Source of the DNA: Actinobacillus suis ATCC 33415
GTDB lineage: Bacteria; Pseudomonadota; Gammaproteobacteria; Enterobacterales; Pasteurellaceae
Reading direction: 5' to 3'
Length of the DNA stretch: 64,000 bases
Assembly (NCBI RefSeq): GCF_000739435.1
Contig: NZ_CP009159.1
Coordinates: 1,860,001 to 1,924,000 of the forward strand
Translations under genes and position numbers: made by a program
The notes under the pieces: model-generated
Seen by the model: the letters and a program-made list of their open reading frames with translations, nothing else
Database searches by the model: none
What the model was told of the DNA's origin: nothing
In this document: positions 18,740-28,786 of the stretch, in pieces
Numbering within the stretch: position 1 is the first letter of the stretch
Layout: each line of letters starts with the position of its first letter

Positions 18740-18995
18740 ATGTCAATCTCATATAGGAAGGAAATTAAAGCCAATTCGTATTCGTTATTAGATCAAGTAT
18801 TTTTAAATGAGCGTTCAGAGAAACCGAATGAGAGCAGTTATTTTCCTTATAAACATCATAATGTTAGAAGTACCTATACAGGTATAAAACGTTATATGAG
18901 TTATGTTTTTATGTATGGAGAAATACCCCGAATTAAATATTGAAAAGACAACAAATAAGATAGGAGGGTAAATTAAAAAAAGAACCACAAGATGA
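18740..18995 (+). pseudogene. Decayed transposase fragment related to the neighbouring IS
   Basis: The short reading frame contains FLNERSEKPN and HHNVRSTYTGIKRYMSYVFMYG. These line up with FNERSEHNAK and HKRLRSAYWSLKRSINYLFTYQ of the transposase at 17507, in the same order and spacing. After its stop, a shifted frame reads IEKTTNKIGG, matching the TTNLVES catalytic-Glu motif, followed by more stops. It is on the opposite strand to the intact copy and clearly diverged, so it is an older, separate insertion rather than a fresh duplicate. Confidence 0.7.
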
Positions 18996-19147
18996 ATTAT
19001 AGCAACATAGTAGTTTAACAAAAATAAAGCTAACTTTTATGTCTACTATGCTACATTTGCCTTTTAGAGATAAATTTCTTTTCTATATATCTCTGAATAT
19101 TCAAATCATTACATAATAGCTCGCAAATATTATATGTAGGAAAAACA

Positions 19148-19936
19148 TTGAAAGACTTATTTATTATCGACTCACATTGTCATTTAGATGCTTTAGATTA
19201 TGAAACTCGCCATAAAAACGTGGACGAAGTGATCGAAAACGCTAAAGCACGCGGTGTTCATCACTTTATTTCGATTTGTACCACGCTTGGGCGTTTTGAG
19301 GCGATGAAAGCCTTAACTGCGCATCGTGATGATGTCTCGCTTTCTTGTGGCGTTCACCCGTTGAATGTCGAAGAAGAGCCATTTGATTACGACAAATTAC
19401 TTGCCTTTGCACAAGATGAAAAAGTGGTGGCGATTGGTGAAACCGGCCTAGATTACCACTACACGCCGGAAACTAAAGCGTTACAACAATCGCTGTTTTC
19501 ACAACAAATTGAAATTGCTAATAAAGTGCATAAACCGTTAATTATCCACACCCGCTCGGCTCGCCAAGACACGATGGATATGCTGATTGCAGGCAAAGCG
19601 GAGAATTGCGGCGGTGTATTACACTGCTTTACCGAAGATTGGGATATGGCAAAACGTGCGTTGGATATCGGTTTCTATATCTCGATTTCGGGGATTATCA
19701 CGTTCCGTAATGCAGAAGAATTGCGTGATGTGGTACGTAAAGTACCACTTGATCGTTTATTGGTTGAAACCGATTCGCCTTATCTTGCGCCGATTCCGTA
19801 CCGCGGTAAGCCGAATCAGCCGGCCTATGTGCGTGAAACTTGTGAATATCTTGCCGCACTAAAAGGCGTTTCGACTGAAGAATTAGCTCGCATTACCACC
19901 GAAAATGTGCAAAACTTATTCAAGATTAAACTCTAA
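19148..19936 (+). CDS. ycfH: TatD-family metal-dependent hydrolase (YcfH type)
   Basis: The 262-residue TIM-barrel deoxyribonuclease-like hydrolase has the expected metal ligands: HCHLD at the start, Glu in AIGETGLDY, His in LIIHTRSA and VLHCFTE, and Asp in [10 protein letters not shown]. Translation begins at TTG after TAGGAAAAACA. In E. coli and relatives this gene directly follows holB; here it is displaced about 6 kb downstream by the accessory island and must rely on a different promoter. Confidence 0.94.
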   Translation: MKDLFIIDSHCHLDALDYETRHKNVDEVIENAKARGVHHFISICTTLGRFEAMKALTAHRDDVSLSCGVHPLNVEEEPFDYDKLLAFAQDEKVVAIGETGLDYHYTPETKALQQSLFSQQIEIANKVHKPLIIHTRSARQDTMDMLIAGKAENCGGVLHCFTEDWDMAKRALDIGFYISISGIITFRNAEELRDVVRKVPLDRLLVETDSPYLAPIPYRGKPNQPAYVRETCEYLAALKGVSTEELARITTENVQNLFKIKL

Positions 19937-19970
19937 TCTATCAAGTTAAAGGTTAAATAAAGGAACCCGA

Positions 19971-20495
19971 ATGAAAGCGATTTTAAAATATTTTCTGATT
20001 CTCGTCTCACTCTCATTTTTTATTGTGTTGGGTGGTGCAGTCAATTATGCAATGCCAAGCTATGAAACCACCACGGTAACCGGTATGGAAGTACGCCGTA
20101 TGGATAAAGACGGCATCATCAGTAAGGCAAATCCGGCAGACGGTGAAGTGCGTGATGTGTATTTCTTATTTACCGAGAATCCGGAAACCAAAAAAGTGAT
20201 GGTATATCGTAACGAAGATACCGGTTGGGGCTTACCGCCTTATTTCAAATTCGGCTCTGCCGACATTCAGGCTAAAGCACAAGCGTATGCAAATGAAAAA
20301 CAACTGGTGCAAATTAAATATTACGGCTGGCGTATTAACTTCTTAAACGAGTTTAGAAACATTGTGTCAATCAAACCGTTAGCCGAAGGCGAAAGCAGTT
20401 CAATGCCGATTTTCAGTTATATTCTCTACGGCGTATTAGCACTGCTCTTCTTCCTTTCCATTCAGTTTATTCGTGGCATCTTCCGTAGCGAATAA
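19971..20495 (+). CDS. DUF1523 family membrane protein
   Basis: A 174-residue protein of unknown function. It has one N-terminal membrane segment (about 5-28), a periplasmic or cytoplasmic middle domain with [28 protein letters not shown] and a KYYGWR motif, and a second membrane segment near 147-168. The order matches the DUF1523 family found across Pasteurellaceae and other proteobacteria. It follows ycfH by 34 bases and may be cotranscribed. Confidence 0.8.
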   Translation: MKAILKYFLILVSLSFFIVLGGAVNYAMPSYETTTVTGMEVRRMDKDGIISKANPADGEVRDVYFLFTENPETKKVMVYRNEDTGWGLPPYFKFGSADIQAKAQAYANEKQLVQIKYYGWRINFLNEFRNIVSIKPLAEGESSSMPIFSYILYGVLALLFFLSIQFIRGIFRSE

Positions 20496-20502
20496 CCTAT
20501 TC

Positions 20503-20552
20503 CAAGCGGTTCAATTTTGCTAGAATTTTGCAAATTGAACCGTTTTTTATTG
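20503..20552 (+). terminator. Hairpin terminator before lpxH
   Basis: CGGTTCAATTT and AAATTGAACCG form an 11-base stem followed by TTTTTT. The first arm includes an uptake-signal core. The stem spans the upstream TTG start (20528) of the lpxH frame, supporting the later ATG. Confidence 0.7.
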
Positions 20553-20560
20553 CGAGCGAA

Positions 20561-21259
20561 ATGATTTATTTTATTGCAGACCTACACCTCAACGAGGCAC
20601 AGCCTCAGATCACCGAACACTTTTTGCAATTTATGCAACAAAAAGCACCGCTTGCGGAAAGTGTGTATATCTTAGGTGATTTCTTTGATTTTTGGATTGG
20701 TGATGATGAACAATCCGAGCTTATCGACCAAGTGAAAAACGCCCTAAAAACCCTCACTACAAGCGGTGTAAAATGTTATTTTATTTGCGGAAACCGTGAT
20801 TTCTTATTAGGCAAACGCTTTGCGCAAGAAACCGGTATTGAAATTCTGCCTGATTATCATCTGTTAGATTTATACGGTCATAAAACGCTGCTTTGCCACG
20901 GCGATACACTTTGCATTGACGATGTGAAATACCAACAATTCCGCCGTAAAGTCCATCAAAAATGGCTGCAGTGGTTATTTTTACGTTTACCGCTCTCATT
21001 ACGCATCCGTATTGCTCAGAAAATTCGGGCCAAAAGCAAACAAGATAAACAATCTAAATCCGCCGATATTATGGATGTGAATCCGGCATTTACTGCAGAA
21101 ACGGTAAAACGCTTTGGCACAACTTATCTGATTCATGGTCACACTCACCGCCAAGCGGTACATTCCGAAGCGGAATTTACCCGTATTGTCCTCGGTGACT
21201 GGAAAGCGGATTATGCTTCCGTTTTAAAATTTGATGAACAGGGATTTGAGTTTGTATGA
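20561..21259 (+). CDS. lpxH: UDP-2,3-diacylglucosamine diphosphatase
   Basis: LpxH hydrolyses UDP-2,3-diacylglucosamine to lipid X in lipid A synthesis. All calcineurin-like metal motifs are present: [42 protein letters not shown] and [10 protein letters not shown]. The ATG at 20561 gives 232 residues starting [10 protein letters not shown], like the E. coli enzyme; the upstream start lies in a terminator stem. It overlaps the next gene by four bases. Confidence 0.95.
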   Translation: MIYFIADLHLNEAQPQITEHFLQFMQQKAPLAESVYILGDFFDFWIGDDEQSELIDQVKNALKTLTTSGVKCYFICGNRDFLLGKRFAQETGIEILPDYHLLDLYGHKTLLCHGDTLCIDDVKYQQFRRKVHQKWLQWLFLRLPLSLRIRIAQKIRAKSKQDKQSKSADIMDVNPAFTAETVKRFGTTYLIHGHTHRQAVHSEAEFTRIVLGDWKADYASVLKFDEQGFEFV

Positions 21260-22047
21260 TAGATGTGATTATTCCTTGCTATAACGCAGAACAAACGTTG
21301 GTGCGAGCGGTACAAAGTGCGCTAAACCAGCCGGAATTAGGCACGTTATGGCTAATTGACGATGCCTCAACCGATAACACGCTAGCACTGGCTCAACATC
21401 TACAAGCGCAAGTACCACATAAAATTCGTGTCGAACCAATGCCGAAAAACGGCGGTGTTGCCAAAGCACGCAATTGGGGCGCATTACAAAGCGAAGCCGA
21501 CTTTATCGCTTTTTTAGATGCGGATGATGCCTACGAAGATCATGCGTTACAAATTGCCGAAGGCATTTTCACTTTCCGACCAGAGATCAGTGTGGTACGT
21601 CTTGCACTAAAACCGGTGGATATGCCTGAACGTTATAGCAACCACCCGAATTTTGAATATGCTTGGCAACATATGCGAATGACCTGTGGTGGGAATACCG
21701 TGTTTCGCCGTTCATTTTTTCTCGCTTGCGGCGGCTTTCCGCAACATCAGCTATTTAGAGAATTGGGTGGTGAGGACGGCGCTTTAGGTATTGCCACTAC
21801 GCAAATTAGTGCAGTTGCTACGGCATTTAATGATGCCGGAGTGTTACATTATTGTCGTGACGGCATGCACGCCGAACGTTTATTAGACGCTATCTTATTT
21901 AATAAAACGCCCCCAGGGGTAACAGCAGAAAAAATGGCTGAAGCACAAGCGGTAACAGATAAAATTTGTGAACAAATCACACAGCTTAAAACATGTCTTG
22001 AAACCAAAAAGCTTGGGATAAAACCATTAAATATTCAATGGAATTAG
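21256..22047 (+). CDS. Glycosyltransferase family 2
   Basis: The 263-residue protein begins [23 protein letters not shown] and contains the GT-A motifs DDASTDNT and the DXD-like [12 protein letters not shown]. No membrane segment is seen. It shares an ATGA overlap with lpxH, so it is translated with a lipid A enzyme. That suggests a role in lipooligosaccharide or another surface glycan, but acceptor and sugar are unknown. Confidence 0.85.
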   Translation: MIDVIIPCYNAEQTLVRAVQSALNQPELGTLWLIDDASTDNTLALAQHLQAQVPHKIRVEPMPKNGGVAKARNWGALQSEADFIAFLDADDAYEDHALQIAEGIFTFRPEISVVRLALKPVDMPERYSNHPNFEYAWQHMRMTCGGNTVFRRSFFLACGGFPQHQLFRELGGEDGALGIATTQISAVATAFNDAGVLHYCRDGMHAERLLDAILFNKTPPGVTAEKMAEAQAVTDKICEQITQLKTCLETKKLGIKPLNIQWN

Positions 22048-22110
22048 TTGAAAATTAGCGAAAATAGGTCTAGTATTTGCATTTGAGATTAATTATCAAA
22101 TGTAATAACT

Positions 22111-22497
22111 ATGAGACTATTTTACATCGCTATCGGTTTTTTATGTATTGGACTTGGGATTTTAGGTGCAATGTTACCAGGCTTACCAACCACGCCTTTT
22201 TTGTTACTTGCGCTTTTCTGCTTTAGTAAAAGCTCGCCTCAGTTACAACAATGGTTTACACGCACTAAAATCTATCAAAAATATTTAAAAGATTATGATG
22301 AAAAACGTGCGATGACGATGAAACAAAAAGTTACCATCTTAATGATTTCAGCCCCATTCTGTCTGTTCTCATTTTTCGTATTACCGAATATTTGGGGCAA
22401 ACTGGCATTAGTTGCCGTGGTTATTTGCCAGTATTGGTATTTCTTGTGCAAAATGGAAACATTACCTGCCGAAACTCAAACACGTTCAAACGCTTAA
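22111..22497 (+). CDS. YbaN-like DUF454 inner-membrane protein
   Basis: A 128-residue protein with the DUF454 start (FYIAIGFLCIGLGILGAMLP then GLPTTPFLLLALFCFSKSSP) and hydrophobic segments near 4-40 and 75-112. Function unknown. Its stop is immediately adjacent to the stop of the convergent xerC. Confidence 0.85.
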   Translation: MRLFYIAIGFLCIGLGILGAMLPGLPTTPFLLLALFCFSKSSPQLQQWFTRTKIYQKYLKDYDEKRAMTMKQKVTILMISAPFCLFSFFVLPNIWGKLALVAVVICQYWYFLCKMETLPAETQTRSNA

Positions 22498-23415
22498 CTA
22501 TTCCTCTTCTTTTTTGCGTCTCGCTCTCGGGTGAGCCGCATCATAAATTTGTGCAAGATGTTGGAAATCTAAACTAGTATAGATTTGAGTAGTTGATAAA
22601 CTACTATGCCCCAATAATTCTTGTACCGCACGCAAATCACCGCTTGCTTCCAACATATGAGTGGCAAATGAATGGCGTAATTTATGCGGATGTAAATGCG
22701 TTTCTAGCCCCTGCTTTTTGCCCCATTTCTGCATCGCAAGTTGAATCGAACGGTGTGATAATCTTCCACCCCGTTTATTTAAAAACACCGCATTATCCTG
22801 CGGATTAAAATCATTGCGTACTCCAAGCCAAGCCTGCAATGCTTGTAAAGCTTTCGTACCGATCGGCAAAATACGTTCTTTATTACCTTTACCCAACACT
22901 TTCACTTCACGCGTAGCTAAATCCATATCACCGAGATCCAAACCTTGTAATTCAGATAAACGTAATCCGGAACTATACATTAATTCCATCATTGCCAAAT
23001 CACGTAGTTCGAGCGGTTCGCTTGCTTCCGTATTCAATAATTGCCCGACTTGTTCCGCATCAATATTTTTCGGTAGATGCTTGCCAACTTTCGGCGATTT
23101 AATGCCTAATGCAGGATTCACCATCATTTGTTCTTGTTGAACTAAATAGTTAAACCACTGACGCAACGCCACCAAACGCAAACCGATACTTTTAGCACTC
23201 AGCCCTTGCTTATGGCTTTGAGTGAGCATCCAACGCACGGCAGCTGAATTAACCTCTTGCCAAGCACTGATCCCCGCCTGACTAAACATTTCGCTAACAG
23301 CCAATAGTTGACGTTGATAATTGCTTAGAGTATGCGGGCTGGCTTGCTTTTCAATACGCAAGTAATCCCAATACGGTTTAGTTTGCAGATAAAGGGGGTT
23401 TTGTGAATTTAGCAT
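22498..23415 (-). CDS. xerC: Tyrosine recombinase XerC
   Basis: XerC acts with XerD at dif to resolve chromosome dimers. The 305-residue product from ATG 23415 ([13 protein letters not shown]) has the SAM-like core-binding domain and a catalytic domain with Arg in SSGLRLSEL, Lys in [34 protein letters not shown] and the nucleophile Tyr. The longer ORF start would add 14 residues without family support. Confidence 0.94.
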   Translation of the reverse strand: MLNSQNPLYLQTKPYWDYLRIEKQASPHTLSNYQRQLLAVSEMFSQAGISAWQEVNSAAVRWMLTQSHKQGLSAKSIGLRLVALRQWFNYLVQQEQMMVNPALGIKSPKVGKHLPKNIDAEQVGQLLNTEASEPLELRDLAMMELMYSSGLRLSELQGLDLGDMDLATREVKVLGKGNKERILPIGTKALQALQAWLGVRNDFNPQDNAVFLNKRGGRLSHRSIQLAMQKWGKKQGLETHLHPHKLRHSFATHMLEASGDLRAVQELLGHSSLSTTQIYTSLDFQHLAQIYDAAHPRARRKKEEE

Positions 23416-23452
23416 AATGGTAAAACGTAGAAAGGACTGAATGGAGGAGAAA

Positions 23453-23501
23453 AACAAGCGGTCAAATTTGCAAAATTTTTTACAAATATCACCGCTTGTT
23501 C
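23453..23501 (-). terminator. Inverted uptake-signal pair
   Basis: ACAAGCGGTC at 23454 and ACCGCTTGTT at 23491-23500 flank a GCAAAATTT/AAATTTGC-like core. It lies after the small gene at 23505 and before xerC on the minus strand, so it may separate the two units. Confidence 0.55.
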
Positions 23502-23504
23502 CAA

Positions 23505-23795
23505 TTAAGCTAGTTTAAGTTGACCGATACGTACACCAACATTACCTAACGCAACAGGGCTTAAATAGTCGCCCAAAAATTCAAAAAGTTCGTTTACATC
23601 GGTAAAGCTACGTTGAATTTTGACATCTTCCTCGACTTTACGTGTAAACTCATAACGAATGTTGTCACCATCAATTTTCACTTCTAAGGTAATGAACACC
23701 GTTTCAAAAAAATGGTTTACATTACCTTCTTCACCCGGATCACTGACACGTACGTTCCAATGGTTACTAAATAAAATTTCGGTTGTTACTGACAT
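23505..23795 (-). CDS. Conserved small protein of unknown function
   Basis: A 96-residue acidic protein without signal peptide or membrane segment, starting [19 protein letters not shown] and ending [19 protein letters not shown]. The ATG follows AAAGAGGTAACAAA, a good ribosome site. I do not recognise a characterised family. It lies between xerC and bioC with a well-separated promoter region containing a repeated 12-mer. Confidence 0.75.
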   Translation of the reverse strand: MSVTTEILFSNHWNVRVSDPGEEGNVNHFFETVFITLEVKIDGDNIRYEFTRKVEEDVKIQRSFTDVNELFEFLGDYLSPVALGNVGVRIGQLKLA

Positions 23796-23886
23796 TTTGT
23801 TACCTCTTTTTGCCGATATGTTGTGTTAGATAAATCACCTCGAACAAAATAATAAATGCTCAAAGGCGATCTTGTTTTATATTTAT

Positions 23887-23926
23887 CTATCTAGCATAGC
23901 GATTATAAATCAAACTATCTAGCATA
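23887..23926 (-). repeat. Direct repeat CTATCTAGCATA x2 upstream of the small gene
   Basis: The 12-base sequence occurs at 23887-23898 and 23915-23926, a 28-base period, in the 139-base gap that should hold the promoter of the minus-strand gene at 23505. Read on the minus strand each copy begins TATGCT, which could serve as a -10 element, so a doubled promoter is as likely as an operator. Confidence 0.4.
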
Positions 23927-23934
23927 ATTTTTTA

Positions 23935-24702
23935 TTAACGCTTACGAGCCAAAATATAAAATGGCTGATAAGTCAGAGATACGCAGCCTTCTTGGCTAAA
24001 TTGGAGTTTATATTGACGTATAAACTCCCGATAAAAATCTTCGGTCCATTGCGCTGTTTTTAATGGCGAAATACTCGTACAATCCAAATGTGTAATCACC
24101 TCTTCCGGCGATTCAAATAAAAAACATAAACCGTCTTGTTGAATGCTGATAATTTCAAAATCCGTCTCAAGTTGGTTTATCCAGTCTAATAGTGAAGGGT
24201 AACAGACTCCCTCTCCTACAAGCGCTCGAATTTCTCGGAAATGTTGCGGATTCACACTATTAAACAGTAAATAGCCGCCTCGTTTTAATTTTGCTTTGGC
24301 ACACTGCACAAATGTTTGAGTACAAGGTAAATGCTCAACCACAGACGCAGCGGCTAACAAATCATAACCATCACCCAGTGGCGTATTTAAGCAATCACCA
24401 AACACAAATTCACTTTTCATCAGCGTAAAATTGCGTTGTAATTTCTCGACCAAATAAGGCTGACACTCTTCGTATAAATCATTTAACACTAGATGTTCAG
24501 CACTAAAATCTGCTAAAAATTCTGCGGTAAAGAGTCCTGTACCACAACCAATCTCAAGCACCTTATTAAAATGTTTCGGTGCATTTATTTTTAATAACTC
24601 GATCAGTTTTTTATTTATCGTTCTTTGTGCAACTGCATAGGACTCATAATTTTTTATCATGCATGCCGCTGCCTTATCCACCGTCGGATAATTTCCCATC
24701 AT
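23935..24702 (-). CDS. bioC: BioC-like SAM methyltransferase (malonyl-ACP O-methyltransferase)
   Basis: BioC methylates malonyl-ACP to start pimelate synthesis for biotin. The 255-residue Rossmann methyltransferase shows VLEIGCGTGLFTAEFL (SAM motif I), a conserved Tyr near NYESYAVAQR in the N-terminal lid, and the C-terminal LTYQPFYILARK seen in BioC proteins. The other bio genes are not adjacent, so the specific reaction is inferred from sequence pattern only. GGAGAAATTA precedes the start. Confidence 0.75.
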   Translation of the reverse strand: MMGNYPTVDKAAACMIKNYESYAVAQRTINKKLIELLKINAPKHFNKVLEIGCGTGLFTAEFLADFSAEHLVLNDLYEECQPYLVEKLQRNFTLMKSEFVFGDCLNTPLGDGYDLLAAASVVEHLPCTQTFVQCAKAKLKRGGYLLFNSVNPQHFREIRALVGEGVCYPSLLDWINQLETDFEIISIQQDGLCFLFESPEEVITHLDCTSISPLKTAQWTEDFYREFIRQYKLQFSQEGCVSLTYQPFYILARKR

Positions 24703-24791
24703 TAATTTCTCCTTTTATAAATGTGGTAAAACCTAATACATACTTTATAGCTACGAATGTCTCTTTATGTGCTATTTTTATTTTGACACTC

Positions 24792-24823
24792 GAAAAAAAG
24801 CCCTATACCAAAGCATAGGGCTT
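24792..24823 (-). terminator. glyS terminator
   Basis: AAGCCCTAT and ATAGGGCTT arms with an eight-base loop. On the minus strand they are followed by a T run (AAAAAAA at 24793-24799 on plus). Confidence 0.85.
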
Positions 24824-24835
24824 AGAGTGCAATAA

Positions 24836-26902
24836 TTATTGTAACAATGAAATATCTGCTACTTGCAAGAACAGCCCTTGTAATGTATTTAAAATCGCTA
24901 AACGATTTTGACGTAACGCAGGGTCTTCTGCATTTACCATTACATTATCAAAGAAACTATCCACCGGCTGACGTAAGCTTGCTAACTTATCTAACACCGC
25001 CGTATATTCGCCTTTTGCAATCAGCGGCTGCACTTCCGTTCTCAATCCAAGTACCGCTTCCGCAAGTGCTTTCTCTGCCGGCTCAACACAAGCGGTCGGA
25101 TTTACCTCACCGATTGCAACATCTGCTTTCGCTAAAATATTGCTTACACGTTTATTTGCTGCCGCTAACGCTTCTGCTGAATCTAAAGTGCGGAAGTGCG
25201 ATACCGCACGCACACGAGCATCAAAGTCCGCTGGGCGAGTTGGACGGCGAGCCAATACCGCTTGGATTACGTCCACCGCAATGCCTTCATCTTGATACCA
25301 CGCACGGAAACGACCGAGCATAAAGTCCACTACATCTTCAACTACATTTGCATTGGTCAATTTATCACCGAATAATGCAGCCGATTTACGCACTAAATCT
25401 TCTAAATCAAGCGGTAAATTTTTCTCCACGATAATACGGAGCGAACCTAATGCCGCACGACGTAGTGCGAATGGGTCAGCGCTGCCTTTTGGTGCTTGAC
25501 CGATACCGAAAATCCCTGTGAGCGTATCGAATTTGTCCGCTAATGCTACTGAACAAGCGACTAATGATTTCGGTAATTCATCGCCTGCAAAACGTGGCAT
25601 ATACTGCTCGTTTAACGCTACCGCTACTTCTTCATCTTCACCATCGTGACGTGCGTAGTGCATACCCATCACGCCTTGTGTATCGGTAAACTCAAACACC
25701 ATATTGGTCATTAAGTCGCACTTAGAAAGTAAGCCCGCACGCTCTGCTTTCACTTTGTCTGCACCGATTTGCGCTGCGATTTCGCCCGCTAACGCTTCGA
25801 TACGAGCGGTTTTATCACGTAACGTACCTAATTGTTGTTGGAACAACACGGTTTCAAGGCGTGGTAAACGGTCCTCTAAACGCTGTTTTAAGTCGGTTTT
25901 GAAGAAGAATTCCGCATCGGTTAAACGTGGACGAACCACTTTTTCATTACCTTCGATAATCGCAGTTGGATCTTCTGGGTTGATGTTTGAAACAAAGATA
26001 AAGTGCGGTAATAATTTGCCATCTTTATCATAGATCGGGAAGTATTTTTGGTCGCCTTTCATTGTATAAACCAAGGCTTCCGCAGGCACAGCAAGGAAAC
26101 GCTCTTCAAATTTTGCGGTTAATACGTTCGGGAACTCAACCAATGAAGTCACTTCATCTAATAAGTCTTCTTCGATGTCTGCTACGCCACCTAAAGCGGT
26201 CGCTTTTTCTTGCGATTTTGCAAGAATCAACGCTTTACGCTCGTTGAAATCTGCAACCACCATTCCTTTTTCACGTAATGCAGTAAGGTATTCATCTGCG
26301 TGTGAAATAGTAAATTCACGTTCTCCTAAGAAACGGTGTCCACGTACCACGTTAGCGATTTTTACACCTAAAATTTCGCCTTCGATTAACTCGCTACCAA
26401 AGAATAAGGTAACCGTATGCACAGGGCGCACGAATTGCTCGGTTTTATCGCCCCAACGCATCATTTTCGGAATTGGTAAATTCGCTAAAGAACGAGAAAT
26501 AATGTCCACCAATAAATTCTTAGTCGGCTGACCTTCAATCACCGCACGGTGAACTAACCATTCGCCTTTGTCGGTCGCCAAACGTTCCGCCTGTTCCACA
26601 GAAATGCCACAGCCTCTTGCCCAGCCTTCCGCCGCTTTGGTCGGATTGCCGTTCGCATCAAATGCCGCTGAAACTGCTGGGCCACGTTTTTCAATCTCTT
26701 TGCTTGGTTGAGCCGTCGCTAAACCTAACACTTTCACCGCCAAACGGCGTGGTGCTGCGAACCATTCCACTTTCTCGAATGATAAACCCGCTTGGTTTAA
26801 CTCGTTTTCTACATTCTCCGCAAATGCGGTCGCTAATTTTTTGAGTGCCTTCGGTGGCAACTCTTCAGTGCCGATCTCGGCGAGGAAGTTTTGTGTTGTC
26901 AT
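24836..26902 (-). CDS. glyS: Glycyl-tRNA synthetase beta subunit
   Basis: The beta chain of the alpha2beta2 enzyme carries tRNA-binding domains. The 688 residues start [20 protein letters not shown] and contain [36 protein letters not shown] and [16 protein letters not shown], all typical of GlyS, at full length. It is the last gene of a five-gene minus-strand run that begins with glyQ. Unusually, three unrelated genes separate it from glyQ, and it starts only 21 bases after the DUF3825 gene. Confidence 0.97.
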   Translation of the reverse strand: MTTQNFLAEIGTEELPPKALKKLATAFAENVENELNQAGLSFEKVEWFAAPRRLAVKVLGLATAQPSKEIEKRGPAVSAAFDANGNPTKAAEGWARGCGISVEQAERLATDKGEWLVHRAVIEGQPTKNLLVDIISRSLANLPIPKMMRWGDKTEQFVRPVHTVTLFFGSELIEGEILGVKIANVVRGHRFLGEREFTISHADEYLTALREKGMVVADFNERKALILAKSQEKATALGGVADIEEDLLDEVTSLVEFPNVLTAKFEERFLAVPAEALVYTMKGDQKYFPIYDKDGKLLPHFIFVSNINPEDPTAIIEGNEKVVRPRLTDAEFFFKTDLKQRLEDRLPRLETVLFQQQLGTLRDKTARIEALAGEIAAQIGADKVKAERAGLLSKCDLMTNMVFEFTDTQGVMGMHYARHDGEDEEVAVALNEQYMPRFAGDELPKSLVACSVALADKFDTLTGIFGIGQAPKGSADPFALRRAALGSLRIIVEKNLPLDLEDLVRKSAALFGDKLTNANVVEDVVDFMLGRFRAWYQDEGIAVDVIQAVLARRPTRPADFDARVRAVSHFRTLDSAEALAAANKRVSNILAKADVAIGEVNPTACVEPAEKALAEAVLGLRTEVQPLIAKGEYTAVLDKLASLRQPVDSFFDNVMVNAEDPALRQNRLAILNTLQGLFLQVADISLLQ

Positions 26903-26923
26903 TTACGCGTATCTCTTAAAATT

Positions 26924-27715
26924 TTATGGGATTAACCAATCTCTATCAGGACGAGCTAACTGTCGTGCATTGTTATATGCCATATCTAGAGTTAAACAAG
27001 TGGCAGCTCTATAAGTAGCTTGATTGGAGCTTTCTACTACGATTGCTAAATCTGCTATTCCTGGTTTAGAAAGACATAAAGGTAATAATAATTGCACTTT
27101 ATTTCTATAAAAATGGGGAATCGCTGTTTTATAATTACGTCTAACTCTTTCTTTTGCGTTATCAATAGCCCCTTTTAAAACAATTTGTAAAGTGTAGTCA
27201 GGCATTGAATAATAAGGTTCAGGGAAACGCTCTTTATTATCAGCAATAATATGTTCGATGTTAACAATTAACTCTTTTTTACAATCAAATACCAAATCAG
27301 AGGGATTATCAAAATAATGAGCCATATCAGGAAGAAGTGTAAATTTTTGCATTTCAAATTCCCCTTTTCTTTTCCAGCCATTAAAATACCAAGGGCTTAA
27401 TTTATTTCCATTTTTAGGAGTGTTTCTATTAGTACTACAAAAAGCAAAAATAGGCTCTTGATTTGAAGTAACTAACCCAGTATTAAATGTCAAATATTGC
27501 CCATCAATAGAAATTTCCAATTTCCCTTCTTGAGCCAATTTTGTATATGTATATTGGATGTAATTATACAAAACTGGTAATTTTCTACTTGATTGAGTAT
27601 TTTTGTAGTCCCAATCTTCATATTCCGCTAAAGTAGATAAATCTGTTAGTGATTTATCAATATCAGGAAAAAAGATTAAATCGTACAATTCATCGGGCCA
27701 AGTATTAGATGTCAT
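26924..27715 (-). CDS. DUF3825 domain protein
   Basis: The 263-residue protein fits the DUF3825 pattern: LPVLYNYIQYTYTKLAQEG, YLTFNTGLVTSNQEPIFAFC, HIIADNKERFPEP, and the C-terminal LLPLCLSKPGIADLAIVVE with LTLDMAYNNARQLARPDRDWL. DUF3825 is also found fused to OST-HTH/LOTUS-type domains, which suggests nucleic-acid, perhaps RNA, binding; its activity is not established. No membrane segment is seen. It is more AT-rich than the glyS and glyQ genes around it. It starts 37 bases after the nuclease gene and ends 21 bases before glyS, consistent with cotranscription. Confidence 0.8.
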   Translation of the reverse strand: MTSNTWPDELYDLIFFPDIDKSLTDLSTLAEYEDWDYKNTQSSRKLPVLYNYIQYTYTKLAQEGKLEISIDGQYLTFNTGLVTSNQEPIFAFCSTNRNTPKNGNKLSPWYFNGWKRKGEFEMQKFTLLPDMAHYFDNPSDLVFDCKKELIVNIEHIIADNKERFPEPYYSMPDYTLQIVLKGAIDNAKERVRRNYKTAIPHFYRNKVQLLLPLCLSKPGIADLAIVVESSNQATYRAATCLTLDMAYNNARQLARPDRDWLIP

Positions 27716-27752
27716 AAATATTCCTCAAAAGTATTAATATTAAGTAATTGGC

Positions 27753-28763
27753 TTATGAAAACAATAATCTTGTTTTTTCTATCTGTGCTTTCAACTCAAA
27801 CTCAGTCGGCAAATAAGGCAGATATTTCGCACTAAAAATTTGTTTGCGATCGGCTAATACCGAGTATTTTGCCACCGCCTCACTTTGTTCGCTACATAGC
27901 ACTAAGCCAATAGTTGGATTGTCGTCTTCACCTTTAAATTGCTCATCATACAACCGCACATAGGTATCCATTTGCCCTATATCTTGATGTTTGAGCTTGC
28001 CGATTTTTAAGTCAATCAACAAAAAGCATTTGAGCTTGAAATTGTAAAATACTAAGTCGATATAAAAATCTTCATCATCAAATCGTAAACGTTTTTGGCG
28101 TTCAACAAAGGCAAACCCTTTACCAAGTTCTAACAAAAACTGTTGAAGGTTGCTGATTATCGCCTGCTCCATATCAGTTTCTTGATAGGTTTTATCCTGT
28201 AAATTCAAGAAATCTAAAATATATGGATCACGCAAGTAATCTTGGATAGTTTCTTTTAACGATTCAGTTTTCTCTGTTGCTTCTTGCTCAACAAGGGCTT
28301 TATTTTGACTTGCCAATAAGCGTTCGTAGTACAGCACAGAAATTTGGCGGTCTAAGGCACGAGCAGACCAGTTATTTTCTATCGCTTCTTTGATATACCA
28401 ATCTCGAGCCTGTGGATTTTCTATCCGCATAAGTGAGCGGTAATGCGTCCAACTTAATTCGGTACGCAGTGCGTTCCGAATTGGAAATGTTAGGTAGAAA
28501 GAACGCATATTTCGTAAATTACGAACATCAAACCCTTTGCCATACATCGCTGTCAAACGTTCCGAAACATTCTGCAAAATCGCTTTGCCGTACTTCGCTC
28601 GTTCTTCGCCTTGCTGTTCATCTTCAACCAGTAACCGCCCAATTTCCCAATAACTCTGTACCATTGCTGTATTAACTGTTTGGCGAACTTGGCTTTTTGC
28701 CTGTTCGATAATTTGGGCAATGTTTTGAATTAAGTTGTCATTCGCTGTGATTTGCTTACTCAT
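27753..28763 (-). CDS. YhcG-type PDDEXK nuclease (DUF1016 family)
   Basis: From the ATG at 28763 (GGAG eight bases upstream; a GTG at 28778 is less likely) the protein has 336 residues. The N-terminal DUF1016 helical domain includes AMVQSYWEIGRLLVEDEQQG, SERLTAMYGKGFDVRNLRNM and LSWTHYRSLMRIENPQARDWY. The C-terminal PDDEXK fold has FYIDLVFYN (Asp236), FLLIDLK (Asp251-Lys253, DxK instead of the commoner ExK) and QDIGQMDTYVR (Gln264). Members often lie near restriction-modification and other defence genes. Here it sits inside the glyQ-glyS unit between DUF1349 and DUF3825 genes. Confidence 0.88.
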   Translation of the reverse strand: MSKQITANDNLIQNIAQIIEQAKSQVRQTVNTAMVQSYWEIGRLLVEDEQQGEERAKYGKAILQNVSERLTAMYGKGFDVRNLRNMRSFYLTFPIRNALRTELSWTHYRSLMRIENPQARDWYIKEAIENNWSARALDRQISVLYYERLLASQNKALVEQEATEKTESLKETIQDYLRDPYILDFLNLQDKTYQETDMEQAIISNLQQFLLELGKGFAFVERQKRLRFDDEDFYIDLVFYNFKLKCFLLIDLKIGKLKHQDIGQMDTYVRLYDEQFKGEDDNPTIGLVLCSEQSEAVAKYSVLADRKQIFSAKYLPYLPTEFELKAQIEKTRLLFS

Positions 28764-28786
28764 TCGTTTGCTCCACACACTTCCAC

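Noticed and set aside
24847..25323. 158-codon plus-strand frame inside glyS
   Set aside because: Leucine-rich shadow of the glyS coding strand with no independent support.
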